In this document: positions 26,554 through 35,052 of the stretch, piece by piece
Position numbering within the stretch: position 1 is the stretch's first letter
How the letters are laid out: every line of letters starts with the position of its first letter
From: Sulfurimicrobium sp.
GTDB taxonomy: Bacteria; Pseudomonadota; Gammaproteobacteria; Burkholderiales; Sulfuricellaceae
Length of the DNA stretch: 64,000 bases
Direction: 5' to 3'
Assembly (NCBI GenBank): GCA_030652035.1
Contig: JAUSBJ010000017.1
Location: 47,440 to 111,439 of the forward strand
The notes under the pieces: generated by a model
Seen by the model: the letters and a program-made list of their open reading frames with translations, nothing else
Told to the model about the DNA's origin: nothing
The model's database searches: none
Translations under genes and position numbers: made by a program

Positions 26554-27714
26554 TCAGCTCCGCAAGCCATTATCCAGCCATGAGTGGATCGCCGCGGCAA
26601 TGCGCGTCGAGGCTTGCCCATCCCAGAATTCGGGGACTCTGCCGGCCTTGCCGCCGCTCTGCATGATCTCCTCGAATGCCGCCAGGATCTTGACCGGGTC
26701 CTGGCCGGCAATGGTGTTGGTTCCCTCGTCCACTGTGATCGGCCGTTCGGTATTGTTCCTGAGCGTGATGCAGGGTACGCCAAGCGCTGTGGTTTCTTCC
26801 TGGATGCCGCCGGAATCGGTCAGTACGACGCGCGCATCCTTCATGAGGCCCAGCATCTCCAGGTAGCCCATGGGAGGTAGTTGCACGAGTTCAGGCACAT
26901 TCAGCATCTCGCCCAGGCCAAATTTTTCGATCATGGCGCGGGTGCGCGGATGCATCGGGAAAATGACAGTCAGCCTGGAGGTTATTTTTCGGATGGTATC
27001 AAGCAAAATACGCAAGGTATCGGGATTGTCGACGTTGGAAGGCCGGTGCATGGTAAGAACAGCATATCCGTCATGTCCAGCCAGGAATGCTTTCCTGCCG
27101 GCATCCTGCAGGATTTTAGAAGTAGGGACTGCCCTTTCCAGATTACGGCGCAAGGTGTCGATCATGACATTGCCGACAAAGCGGATACGTGAGTCGTCAA
27201 TCCCCTCGCGCAACAGGTTTTCGCGACCACTACGCTCGGTCGTGAAAAGGAGGTCGGAAATCTGGTCGGTCAAAATCCGGTTAATTTCCTCGGGCATTGC
27301 ACGGTCGAAGCTGCGCAGGCCGGCTTCGACATGAATCACGGGAATCCCCTTTTTCGTCGCTACCAGCGCGCAGGCCAGGGTGGAGTTCACATCGCCGACC
27401 ACGAGTACGGCTGAAGGCTGTTTTTCGTCAAGAGCCGGCTCGAAACGGCGCATGACCTCGGCCGTTTGTGTCGCGTGGCTTCCGGAACCCACCTCAAGAT
27501 TGATGTCGGGCTGCGGGATGCCGAGGGCTTCGAAATACTGGTGGTTCATGGCGACATCGTAATGCTGGCCAGTGTGAACCAGGCTTACTGCCAACTTAGG
27601 CCCGAGCTCGGCCAAGGCCGCCATGATGGGGGCCATTTTCATGAAATTCGGACGCGCTCCAACGACACAGAGAATGCTTCGCGAAGACTGGGTAACTGGC
27701 GTAGACGTTTGCAT
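26554..27714 (-). CDS. wecB: UDP-N-acetylglucosamine 2-epimerase (non-hydrolysing)
   Basis: A 386-residue GT-B fold epimerase converting UDP-GlcNAc to UDP-ManNAc, the precursor of mannosamine-containing polysaccharides. Motifs are G-A-R-P-N-F-M-K near the start, H-V-E-A-G-L-R-S and P-E-E-I-N-R in the central active site, and D-S-G-G-I-Q-E-E near 290 for UDP binding. Length matches the family. It overlaps the ATPase stop by one base and is followed by the deacetylase. The presence of WecB implies ManNAc or a derivative in the polymer, although no UDP-ManNAc dehydrogenase is seen here. Confidence 0.93.
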   Translation of the reverse strand: MQTSTPVTQSSRSILCVVGARPNFMKMAPIMAALAELGPKLAVSLVHTGQHYDVAMNHQYFEALGIPQPDINLEVGSGSHATQTAEVMRRFEPALDEKQPSAVLVVGDVNSTLACALVATKKGIPVIHVEAGLRSFDRAMPEEINRILTDQISDLLFTTERSGRENLLREGIDDSRIRFVGNVMIDTLRRNLERAVPTSKILQDAGRKAFLAGHDGYAVLTMHRPSNVDNPDTLRILLDTIRKITSRLTVIFPMHPRTRAMIEKFGLGEMLNVPELVQLPPMGYLEMLGLMKDARVVLTDSGGIQEETTALGVPCITLRNNTERPITVDEGTNTIAGQDPVKILAAFEEIMQSGGKAGRVPEFWDGQASTRIAAAIHSWLDNGLRS

Positions 27715-28724
27715 TAGCTCTTTTCTTTTGGAAGATTCCTGACGCTGGAGAGAGAAAGAATCTGCTTGAGCAAATCCAATACGGAGATGACCGATTTTTC
27801 CATTTTGGAAAGCCGTTCATCCATATTTTCCAGGCTGGCCAGCGTCTCTGGCTTTTGTTCGGTGTTAGTGAGGTCAACCGTTCTCCGGGTTTCGGCTTCC
27901 GAGGCGGGAAGATTAAATTCCTGCTGGATATCGCCAATAACATCTTTCACCTCTGAACCTCTGAAATCGTGTATTTCTTCCAGGTAGCCCATCAGAAAAA
28001 GGCGGTCGCAAAGCGTGTTGATCTTCCGGGGGATCCCTCCTGAATAATCGTAAATGGCGGAAAAGGCTTCATCGCTCACGGAGGGGTCGCCATGCCATCC
28101 AACAGTATGCAGTCTATGCTCGATGTAGGAGCGGGTTTCAGTGGCATCCATGGGTCCGAGGTGGTAGGTGGCTATTACCCTTTGCCGTAATTGCTGCATG
28201 TCGTCACTTAGAAGCGTTCTTCTGAATTCGGGCTGGCCGAGCAGAAAGGTTTGCAACAAGGACTTGTCATCGGTTTGAAAATTGGACAACATCCTTAACT
28301 CTTCCACTGTGCGAGGAGAAAGGTTCTGCGCTTCGTCCACCACCAGAAGCGCCCGCTTCCCTTGCCGGTCGCAAGCACGCAGGAACTGTTCAAGCCTGGT
28401 TAACAGGGAGGCTTTTGTGGCATCTTCATAGGGAAGTCCGAAAGCCGAAGCCACCATCCGCAAGGTATCGTCTGAATCCAGGTGGGTGTTGACGATTTGT
28501 GCCGCGATGATTTTTTCCGACTCCAGATTGCGAAAGAGATTGCGCACCAGTGTGGTTTTTCCAGCGCCGACTTCGCCTGTGATGACGATGAATCCCTCTC
28601 CCTGTGACAGGCCGTATTCAAGATAGGCCATGGCACGTTTGTGACCTTTGCTTCCAAAGAAGAAATTCGGGTCGGGCTTCAGCTGGAAAGGTTTGGCTTT
28701 GAGGCCATAGAATTGTTCGTACAT
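27714..28724 (-). CDS. XrtA/PEP-CTERM system-associated ExeA-like ATPase (TIGR03015-like)
   Basis: A 336-residue AAA ATPase related to ExeA. It starts M-Y-E-Q-F-Y-G-L-K-A-K-P-F, shared by ExeA-like proteins, followed by Walker A G-E-V-G-A-G-K-T-T near residue 50, Walker B L-L-V-V-D-E-A-Q-N and R-R-K-I-N style sensor region (I-P-R-K-I-N-T-L-C). Residues about 265-320 are predicted to be coil-like and link to a short basic end. Its partner is unknown; it may energise assembly of the export machinery. It lies between the outer-membrane barrel gene and wecB. Confidence 0.92.
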   Translation of the reverse strand: MYEQFYGLKAKPFQLKPDPNFFFGSKGHKRAMAYLEYGLSQGEGFIVITGEVGAGKTTLVRNLFRNLESEKIIAAQIVNTHLDSDDTLRMVASAFGLPYEDATKASLLTRLEQFLRACDRQGKRALLVVDEAQNLSPRTVEELRMLSNFQTDDKSLLQTFLLGQPEFRRTLLSDDMQQLRQRVIATYHLGPMDATETRSYIEHRLHTVGWHGDPSVSDEAFSAIYDYSGGIPRKINTLCDRLFLMGYLEEIHDFRGSEVKDVIGDIQQEFNLPASEAETRRTVDLTNTEQKPETLASLENMDERLSKMEKSVISVLDLLKQILSLSSVRNLPKEKS

Positions 28725-28737
28725 CTTTTGGCCTCCG

Positions 28738-30309
28738 CTAAAATCTCATGTTCAGGGAAGCCGTGATGGCATTCTCGCGATAATCACCGACACTTTGGTT
28801 GGAGTCCCGCTGGACATGACGGAAATCAAGCGAACCATTGAGTTTGGGCTGGAACTTCCTTGTCATGCCAAGTCTGATCGTCTTTGTGTCGTCCTGCCTG
28901 CCAGTCGAGGGTGAACTGCTTCTTGTATAGCCGACATTCAAGTTGGCGCTGGTGCGCGGAGAAATTTTCAAATTCCACAAAGCATTGCCTCCAACTTGTT
29001 TAATATAGTCGTTCAGCGCCAGATTGCTTGTTCCAAGCAGGGTGCTGTCCATTTCCTGTGCTGTTTGCGCCTCGCGCGTCATGTTGAACATACTGAAAAC
29101 GAGCGTATTTCTGATACCGTTCAACGCTACGGAGGCCTGCAGACGCTTTTGCAGAAAGAATCGGTTGGTGAAATAGTTAATGGGGTCCGAAAGAGAGAGC
29201 GGAATACCGGTGTCTCGGATGAAAGCATCTACAATTTGCTGGCGCACGATTGGATCTGGAATGCTGGACGTCCAAAGTTGGTTCAGGAAGTTCGCAGTAT
29301 CGATTGTGACGGGAACCATAAACTGGGATCGGGTGGAGGTGATATCCTCACTATAACCCAGGCTCCAGGCGGTTTGACGCGTGCGATGATTGACCGCAAG
29401 CGAATAGGTGGTGCCAAAAAACCTCTTTCCTGTACTGGCAGAAATGCTGGTTCTTTCGGCTGGCGTCCAGGAAAATCCTGCGGACCAGAATGAACCCTCC
29501 GGCTTTCCGGTGACCGCGAGATAATTGTTCTTTTCATAACCGCCGGTAGCAGTCAGGCTGAACCTGGGCGTAATCAGGTAGCGAAGGCTGCCCGTAGCGG
29601 TTTCCAAGTCGACGGTTCTGTTGCTGTAGTCAATTTTTTGCTTGTTGTAACTCAAGCCCCAGCCCAGTGTTTTGAAAGCGGTTCCACTGTTCAATTTAAA
29701 CAAGGTGCGGTCAGCCTCGCTAGCTGATAGGCCGCCTGTGCTTGTGTCGACTGAATCATGTGTGTAGCGCAATTCAGTTGAGGCGAAGCTGCCAAAGCGT
29801 TTTCGCAGATAGGGGCTGATGCTATAGGTTCTTATCTCGGACAGGTTGTCCGTTATGTTGATATTGTCACCCGTTGATTGCTGCCCAAAAGTGGAGATGT
29901 TCTGCTGGCTGATTGAGGCTTTACCATCTAGATACAGAAGGTCATCAAGCAACTCCGCATTTGCGCCTGCATTTAGCTGGTGCCTTAATGTGTTTCGGCT
30001 GCTTTCTTCCGCGTAGATAAGGTTTTGCATCCCGTAGCGGGCGTTGACCTTCAGACGGGGGCCAGTTCCAGTCAAGGATATGCCGGGGTTGATCTGGGTA
30101 ACGAAATCACTTTTCTCGTTCCCGGGTGATGCCAATCTGATATTGTCGGAATACGTTTCTTTCAAATCCAGGCTGGGCGTGATTTTCCAATCAGCAGCGA
30201 TGGAATTGAGCGATAGCAGTAACATTGCCCCCATGGCAGAGCGTGAGGTCGTTAATGAAACGCTGCGACAGTGTCTTTTCTTGATTATTTTAGCTGTAGT
30301 AGTGGCCAT
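28738..30309 (-). CDS. PEP-CTERM system-associated outer-membrane beta-barrel protein (TIGR03016-like)
   Basis: A 523-residue outer-membrane protein. A basic N-terminal stretch and hydrophobic core lead to a signal peptide ending near S-I-A-A-D-W. The rest alternates polar and hydrophobic residues as in beta-barrels, with repeated G-Y and aromatic strand ends, and finishes with N-A-I-T-A-S-L-N-M-R-F, whose terminal Phe is the BAM insertion signal. The ATG at 30309 has G-G-T-G-G-A-G six bases upstream and overlaps the kinase gene by 20 bases. It is a likely secretin-like or pore component for polysaccharide or protein export, but no function is proven. Confidence 0.9.
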   Translation of the reverse strand: MATTTAKIIKKRHCRSVSLTTSRSAMGAMLLLSLNSIAADWKITPSLDLKETYSDNIRLASPGNEKSDFVTQINPGISLTGTGPRLKVNARYGMQNLIYAEESSRNTLRHQLNAGANAELLDDLLYLDGKASISQQNISTFGQQSTGDNINITDNLSEIRTYSISPYLRKRFGSFASTELRYTHDSVDTSTGGLSASEADRTLFKLNSGTAFKTLGWGLSYNKQKIDYSNRTVDLETATGSLRYLITPRFSLTATGGYEKNNYLAVTGKPEGSFWSAGFSWTPAERTSISASTGKRFFGTTYSLAVNHRTRQTAWSLGYSEDITSTRSQFMVPVTIDTANFLNQLWTSSIPDPIVRQQIVDAFIRDTGIPLSLSDPINYFTNRFFLQKRLQASVALNGIRNTLVFSMFNMTREAQTAQEMDSTLLGTSNLALNDYIKQVGGNALWNLKISPRTSANLNVGYTRSSSPSTGRQDDTKTIRLGMTRKFQPKLNGSLDFRHVQRDSNQSVGDYRENAITASLNMRF

Positions 30310-31240
30310 AATATTCTCCACCCGGGAATGTGCTGGCTTTGTTGTAAATCAGATTGACGATATCGCAGGATTCGATCTGCCGCAGAGCCTCCTTGACTGC
30401 ATTTTGTGGTGTTTTTTCTGCCGCCACCACCAGAACAATCTGCCCCATCTGGCTTGCCAGAACATGTGCCTCACTGGTCTGCAATAACGGCGGCGAGTCG
30501 AAAATGACAATACGGTCGCTATAACGGTGAGCGATTTCCCTCAACAAATCGCTCATGCTCTGGCTTGCCAGCAACTCGGTTGCATGTTTGCTTTTTCTTC
30601 CAGACGTAAGAATGGAGAGTTTCTCGACGTTGGTTTTAATCATGACGTCAGCCAGTTCAAGCTTGTCGTCCAGAAGGACGTCCAGAAGGCCTCTTTCAGC
30701 TTTCAAGCCAAGGTAAGAAGGTATGGAAGGTCGAGCCACGTCAGCGTCAATCAGCAACACGGTGTGATCCATTTCCATCGCGATGCTCATTGCCAGGTTG
30801 ATGGCACAGAAGGTTTTTCCTTCCCCGGCAAGAGCGCTGGTGATCATGATCAGATTGCTATTGCTGACTGCTCCGGCTACAGGGCTGAAGACATTGTTGA
30901 TCAAAGGACGTTTGATCAGGCGAAATTCTTCGGCGATTTGTGTTTTCTCAGCATCTGGCGTGATGATGCCCAACTGCTTCAACTTGGCGAGGTTGATCGT
31001 GCCATTTGTCGATACTGGGACAGCGCTAGGAGAAGAGGCCTGATCGAACCCACTCTCGATTGCGCTCTTTGTGCCAAGTGGTTCCTGGCTGGAATCCGTT
31101 GCCGCCTTCTCTGCGGCAAAATTTGATGAGGTCTCGTTTTTTTCCTCGATCTTGTTAATTGCTTTTTCGATTATGCTTAAATTCGTGGGGGTTTTTCCCT
31201 CTTTCCCGATTTTTTCCGCTGCTTTTTCAATGATGCTCAC
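30290..31240 (-). CDS. XrtA-associated tyrosine autokinase (BY-kinase)
   Basis: A 316-residue cytoplasmic P-loop kinase that controls chain length with the Wzz-like partner encoded upstream. Walker A is S-A-L-A-G-E-G-K-T near residue 137, Walker A' L-L-I-D-A-D-V near 163, and Walker B V-I-F-D-S-P-P near 246. The C-terminus G-G-E-Y-Y-G-H-Y-Y-S is the tyrosine cluster that is autophosphorylated. The N-terminus carries S-I-I-E-K-A-x-x-K-I twice, 20 residues apart, where relatives have one copy. Start ATG 31240. It lacks membrane helices, as expected when the chain-length protein is separate. Confidence 0.93.
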   Translation of the reverse strand: MSIIEKAAEKIGKEGKTPTNLSIIEKAINKIEEKNETSSNFAAEKAATDSSQEPLGTKSAIESGFDQASSPSAVPVSTNGTINLAKLKQLGIITPDAEKTQIAEEFRLIKRPLINNVFSPVAGAVSNSNLIMITSALAGEGKTFCAINLAMSIAMEMDHTVLLIDADVARPSIPSYLGLKAERGLLDVLLDDKLELADVMIKTNVEKLSILTSGRKSKHATELLASQSMSDLLREIAHRYSDRIVIFDSPPLLQTSEAHVLASQMGQIVLVVAAEKTPQNAVKEALRQIESCDIVNLIYNKASTFPGGEYYGHYYS

Positions 31241-31369
31241 TCTGCCTCCCGAAAGTATCCGTTTCCTTGATGGTCAGCTTGCCAATTCGGATCGGGTATT
31301 GATGAGAAATTCTTTCCACGTGACTTTTATTGTGCCCAAAATAGGTTAAATCAAAGTGGTAGTGAGGGG

Positions 31370-32884
31370 TCATAAAGCCATCTTTACCATCAGTGCGCTA
31401 TACAAGCCCAGCAAAGAAAGTAAAGAGAGACCGAAGGCATAGAGCCGCCTTTTGCGCTTGAGTTTTTCCTGCGCGGTCCAGATCATGGCTACAGTGCCCA
31501 GTATTGGTCTTCCGGCCACCTCGCGAAGACTGCTTTGGGTATGAAAAGTTGGGCGGATTTGGCTCAAAATGAATGCGACGCCGATCCCCGCCAGCATGGC
31601 ACCCAAAAATACCAGGGAGAACAGTCTTAGCCTGTCAGGTCCGGCGGGAATCGTCGGAACCGTGGGAGGGTCAATGATTTTGAACGAGATCAATTCCGAT
31701 GTTGAACTCATTTCTCCGGACATTTTTGCGCTCTCACGCCGCTGGATGAGGCTTTCGTAATTGGACTTGTTTACTTGATAATCGCGATTGAGGCGGGTGA
31801 GGTCTGCCTCAACTTCGGGTACCGCATTGCTCATTGATTTCAGGTGAGCGTAGCGGGAGCTGTATTCCGCAACGCGGGCTCTTATGGAAGCTACTCTTGA
31901 TTCAGCCTCCATTTGTGCGATTTTGAGCTGCTGGAGCATGGGGCTGTAATTTTTTCCCGGGTCGCCGCTGTTTTTATTAAGCTTGGCCTCCTGCTTCTTG
32001 CGTTCCTCTAGTTGTGCAATCAGGCGTTTTGTGGAGAGAATGTCCGGATGTTGCTCAGTAAAGTTCAGGCGAAGGGCGTCAAGATTCTTGTTCAGGGTCT
32101 GAATGCGGGCATCAATCTCCGGATTGACTGGCGATTGTTCAATGGTTTGTAGTGGCTCATCGTCAGATATTTGACTCTTGATGGCGTCGCGTGCCTGTTC
32201 TGCCTCACGCAACTCCAGTTTTGCCTGGTTGAGACTTTCCGCGGCTGCTGTCAGCTTCGATAGATAATCAGTGCCTTGACCGGGCATCAGTCCGACGTTC
32301 TTTTGTTTGAAATTCATGAGGGCGGTTTCCGCCGCTGCCAATTTCTCTTCGTAGGTTTTGATCTGCTCTTCGATAAAGCGAAGTGCCGAAGCAGATTCCT
32401 GCTTGTTGTTCCCGAGGCTTCCTTCGACGAAAATGGTCAATAAAGATTGAACAACGTCTTTGGCCAGCTTGGGATTGTCGTTGCTGTAGGAAATCGTAAA
32501 GAGGTTATCCCGCCCGGTTGACCCAATCTTGATTTGGGACATCAACTCCTTGATGTACTCATCATGGTCCTTCACCGTTTTGGCCTTGATGTCCAGATCC
32601 ACCATGCGCATGACTCTTTCCACGTTCGGACGGCTGATTAGCGTGCGGCTCATGATAGTGACTTGCTGCTCTACGTTGGGGGGGGCCGTCATTCCAGACA
32701 TCAGCGGCTTCAGCACGCTCTGGGTGTCAACGTAAATCCGTGCGGAAGCCTGAAAATCATCAGGAAGCTGGTATACAACGACCCATCCAGCGATAGCAAC
32801 GACCCAAGCTGCTACTACCGCATACCAGCGATATTTCCATACCCCTTTTACATAGGTAAGTAACTGGGTTATCAATTCCTCCAT
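31370..32884 (-). CDS. XrtA chain-length determinant (Wzz-like)
   Basis: A 504-residue inner-membrane polysaccharide co-polymerase of the TIGR03007 type. A first membrane helix lies near residues 20-38 (V-A-A-W-V-V-A-I-A-G-W-V-V), a long periplasmic domain contains coiled-coil stretches between about 165 and 380, and a second helix sits near 430-447 before the cytoplasmic tail and a last hydrophobic segment near 485-500. An early Y-V-D-T-Q-S-V-L-K-P-L is typical. Its partner is the kinase at 30290-31240. A run of eight G bases at 32688-32695 (encoding two prolines) is present but in frame. Confidence 0.92.
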   Translation of the reverse strand: MEELITQLLTYVKGVWKYRWYAVVAAWVVAIAGWVVVYQLPDDFQASARIYVDTQSVLKPLMSGMTAPPNVEQQVTIMSRTLISRPNVERVMRMVDLDIKAKTVKDHDEYIKELMSQIKIGSTGRDNLFTISYSNDNPKLAKDVVQSLLTIFVEGSLGNNKQESASALRFIEEQIKTYEEKLAAAETALMNFKQKNVGLMPGQGTDYLSKLTAAAESLNQAKLELREAEQARDAIKSQISDDEPLQTIEQSPVNPEIDARIQTLNKNLDALRLNFTEQHPDILSTKRLIAQLEERKKQEAKLNKNSGDPGKNYSPMLQQLKIAQMEAESRVASIRARVAEYSSRYAHLKSMSNAVPEVEADLTRLNRDYQVNKSNYESLIQRRESAKMSGEMSSTSELISFKIIDPPTVPTIPAGPDRLRLFSLVFLGAMLAGIGVAFILSQIRPTFHTQSSLREVAGRPILGTVAMIWTAQEKLKRKRRLYAFGLSLLSLLGLYSALMVKMAL

Positions 32885-33095
32885 TTTGTCAAAAGCCCCC
32901 TGGAAAATTTGCTATCGGCATTTGCTTGTGGCAAACCCTCGCCACTGCTCGTGTTTTTTCTGGCACTTGGTCTTGCCCCCGGATTTTTCATTGATCCACC
33001 CGAATTCCATTCGCCTAATTGAATATTGCACTTCCACCTTGGCCCGATCCAAGTAGGGGTTCAGGCCACAATGGATAATAAATCAATGTTGTAGG

Positions 33096-33734
33096 TCAGA
33101 AAAAGCTTTCTGGCACAACCAGAATATCACCTGGCCGCATGGGTACGTTAGCTGATATGTCGCCATCCTTGATCAGGTCGTTCAAGCGCACGCCAAGCTG
33201 TTGCTGCTTCCCGCCAACGTTGCGAATAATGCTCGCCTTGTTGCCGGCGGCAAAATCAGTGATGCCACCCACTGCGATCAAGACGTCCATCAGCGTCATT
33301 TCATCACGATAGGGGAGAGCTTGAGGCTTGGCGGCCTGGCCAATGACACGAATTTGTTCGCTATAGGGTCCAACAAAGCCTGTCACAATGACAGTGACAA
33401 TCGGCTCCTGAATGTACTTGGCCAGTGCCTTTTCGATGTCTCGCGCCAGCTGACTCGAGGTTTTGCCGCTGGCCGGCAGGTCCTCCACCAGCGGGGTCGT
33501 GATTTTGCCATCCGGACGGACAGGAACCGACATGGAAACTTCCGGATTGCGCCAGACAATGATATTCACGTTATCGCCAGGGCCGATCAGGTAGTTATGC
33601 GTGGGAGGTTGTCCGTCTGCGCTGGAAAGAGGCGGGTGAGTGGTGCCGGCGCAACCGCCAAGGATCAGAATGGAAAGTGTTAAAGCAAAGCCAGCCAGCC
33701 AGCTCGCGGTATTGGTGTATTGCGGTGTATTCAC
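33096..33734 (-). CDS. XrtA polysaccharide export lipoprotein (Wza-like)
   Basis: A 212-residue outer-membrane export protein. GTG at 33734 is chosen: A-G-A-G-G lies eight bases upstream and the protein then starts with a lipoprotein signal ending in the lipobox L-G-G-C. The mature part has Y-L-I-G-P-G-D-N-V-N-I-I-V-W (polysaccharide export domain), then an SLBB-like region with G-Q-A-A-K-P-Q-A-L-P-Y and M-R-P-G-D-I-L-V-V-P near the end. The longer frame starting TTG at 33782 lacks a ribosome site. It is the first gene of the leftward operon, which suggests the operon promoter lies just upstream. Confidence 0.92.
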   Translation of the reverse strand: MNTPQYTNTASWLAGFALTLSILILGGCAGTTHPPLSSADGQPPTHNYLIGPGDNVNIIVWRNPEVSMSVPVRPDGKITTPLVEDLPASGKTSSQLARDIEKALAKYIQEPIVTVIVTGFVGPYSEQIRVIGQAAKPQALPYRDEMTLMDVLIAVGGITDFAAGNKASIIRNVGGKQQQLGVRLNDLIKDGDISANVPMRPGDILVVPESFF

Positions 33735-33810
33735 TTTTATTACCTCTATGCGTAGTTGGTAAGGAAGCGCCGGCTTAATCAATACACTGCCGGAACAATT
33801 ATCGAAATAT

Positions 33811-33816
33811 ATTATA
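33811..33816 (-). promoter_or_regulatory. Candidate -10 box for the XrtA operon
   Basis: Read on the minus strand these bases are TATAAT, a perfect sigma-70 -10 box, giving a leader of about 70 bases before the export gene GTG. No good -35 element lies 16-18 bases upstream, so activation by a regulator is possible. The call is based on the box and position only. Confidence 0.4.
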
Positions 33817-34067
33817 GAGACATGATATCAAAAATAGCCAATCTGTTGGCATAAATTCAATTTATGTATGGCTGCTTTCTGGTCATTAAAAGTCAAGGCC
33901 GGTTCATTTGTATTGACGTCTGCTTTGATGTGTTGGCGGCGAGGCTGCAAGTATGAACTTCAGTGAGCGATTTTGCGAAGTGATTATTTTATGCGGACAT
34001 AATTGCAATGGAACCCTCTCATAGCTGCTGCGTGTGCATGAAAATTTGTAATTTCCCTTATTATTTC

Positions 34068-34096
34068 TGATCAACTTTAATTTGCCCGCCTATAAT
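34068..34096 (+). promoter_or_regulatory. Candidate promoter of the GAF-domain gene
   Basis: TATAAT at 34091-34096 is a perfect -10 box about 34 bases before the GAF gene ATG. The matching -35 position (34068-34073) reads TGATCA and fits the consensus at three of six bases. The transcript would start near 34103. Confidence 0.45.
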
Positions 34097-34129
34097 GAAG
34101 TTATAGGGTTATCCAAGGTGAGGGTGATT

Positions 34130-34954
34130 ATGGGTGACATGGAAAATCCACTGATGAAGCTGCAAGACTTGGCCTGCTTCCTTGAACAGGGTAGCTTCGA
34201 TGACAATATGCGGCAGCTTGCGGCGATGGCAGCAAAAATTCTCAACGCTGAAAACTGTTCGCTCATGCTGCTCAGCGATGGTGAGATGGATGACCTGAGA
34301 ATGCGCGTTTGCGCTAGCTATGGTCCGCTGCCGGCGTCTGCCTACAAGGAATCCGCAGGCAAGGGGGAGGGCATTGCAGGACGGGTCGTCGCTACGGGCA
34401 AAGCGCTACTAATCGATGATATTCACCACTCTGAATTCGCCCAATGGGCACGGCGCGCCAACGATCCACGCAAAAGCCTAATTTCGACGCCGATCACTAT
34501 TAATGGCCGCATCATCGGGGTAATAAACATAAGCGGGCATCGTCAGGGGCGCGCCTTCAATATGGATGATGTGGGCCTGCTCGACGTGATCGCACTGTTT
34601 ATTGGCAAAGCCATTCAGGTCGTGCAACTACAGAATATCCTGAATTCACGCTTCGCCCAATTGGCACTGGTGCAGTCTGCTGAAAAGGACTTGGAGGGAA
34701 CGCTGGCTACCGCCGTGCAGAATCCAGACCAGGTGGCCAAGATCCTTGCAAAATCGTTCTACAAGGAAATGACCCGCGCCGGTTTCGGCTCCAGCCAGAT
34801 CATCAACGCGGCCTCGGAAATCATTGCGCAACTGAGTGGCAGCCTGAATCGCCACAGCAAAAGAATGGAACGCGAAACCAAAGAGACGCCCAAGAAAGTA
34901 GCCTCTCATCGCGGAACTGCAACAAGAAAAGCCAGCAAAAGTTCAACAAGTTAA
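34130..34954 (+). CDS. GAF-domain sensor protein
   Basis: A 274-residue cytoplasmic protein. Residues about 15-165 form a GAF domain (E-N-C-S-L-M-L-L-S-D-G, then G-E-G-I-A-G-R-V-V-A-T-G, and S-L-I-S-T-P-I-T-I-N-G-R-I-I-G-V-I-N-I-S), which usually binds a small molecule or cyclic nucleotide. The C-terminal part is helical and ends in a Lys/Thr/Ser-rich basic tail; no kinase, HTH or cyclase domain follows. The start at 34130 has G-A-G-G about seven bases upstream; the frame is open to 34082 but that part overlaps the -10 box. Divergent position to the XrtA operon suggests regulatory linkage. Confidence 0.8.
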   Translation: MGDMENPLMKLQDLACFLEQGSFDDNMRQLAAMAAKILNAENCSLMLLSDGEMDDLRMRVCASYGPLPASAYKESAGKGEGIAGRVVATGKALLIDDIHHSEFAQWARRANDPRKSLISTPITINGRIIGVINISGHRQGRAFNMDDVGLLDVIALFIGKAIQVVQLQNILNSRFAQLALVQSAEKDLEGTLATAVQNPDQVAKILAKSFYKEMTRAGFGSSQIINAASEIIAQLSGSLNRHSKRMERETKETPKKVASHRGTATRKASKSSTS

Positions 34955-35052
34955 AGGACTCGTTTTATGCAGTCCGTACGAGACGGATAGTCATCTCATG
35001 GCACATATAGACCAGCATTGACGTGCTGGCCCACAGGAAAGTGCGGAAGACG

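Larger units (their letters stand above)
33735..34129. other. Divergent intergenic region between export gene and GAF gene
   Basis: About 395 bases, AT-rich compared with the flanking genes. It separates two divergently read genes and contains candidate -10 boxes for both directions (entered separately). I find no RNA gene, no sigma-54 site with correct spacing and no strong hairpin. Any regulator of the XrtA operon would probably bind here. Confidence 0.6.

Noticed and set aside
32970..33000. TGGCAC followed by TTGCC, resembling a sigma-54 promoter
   Set aside because: The spacing between GG and GC is one base too long and it points away from any gene in that orientation.
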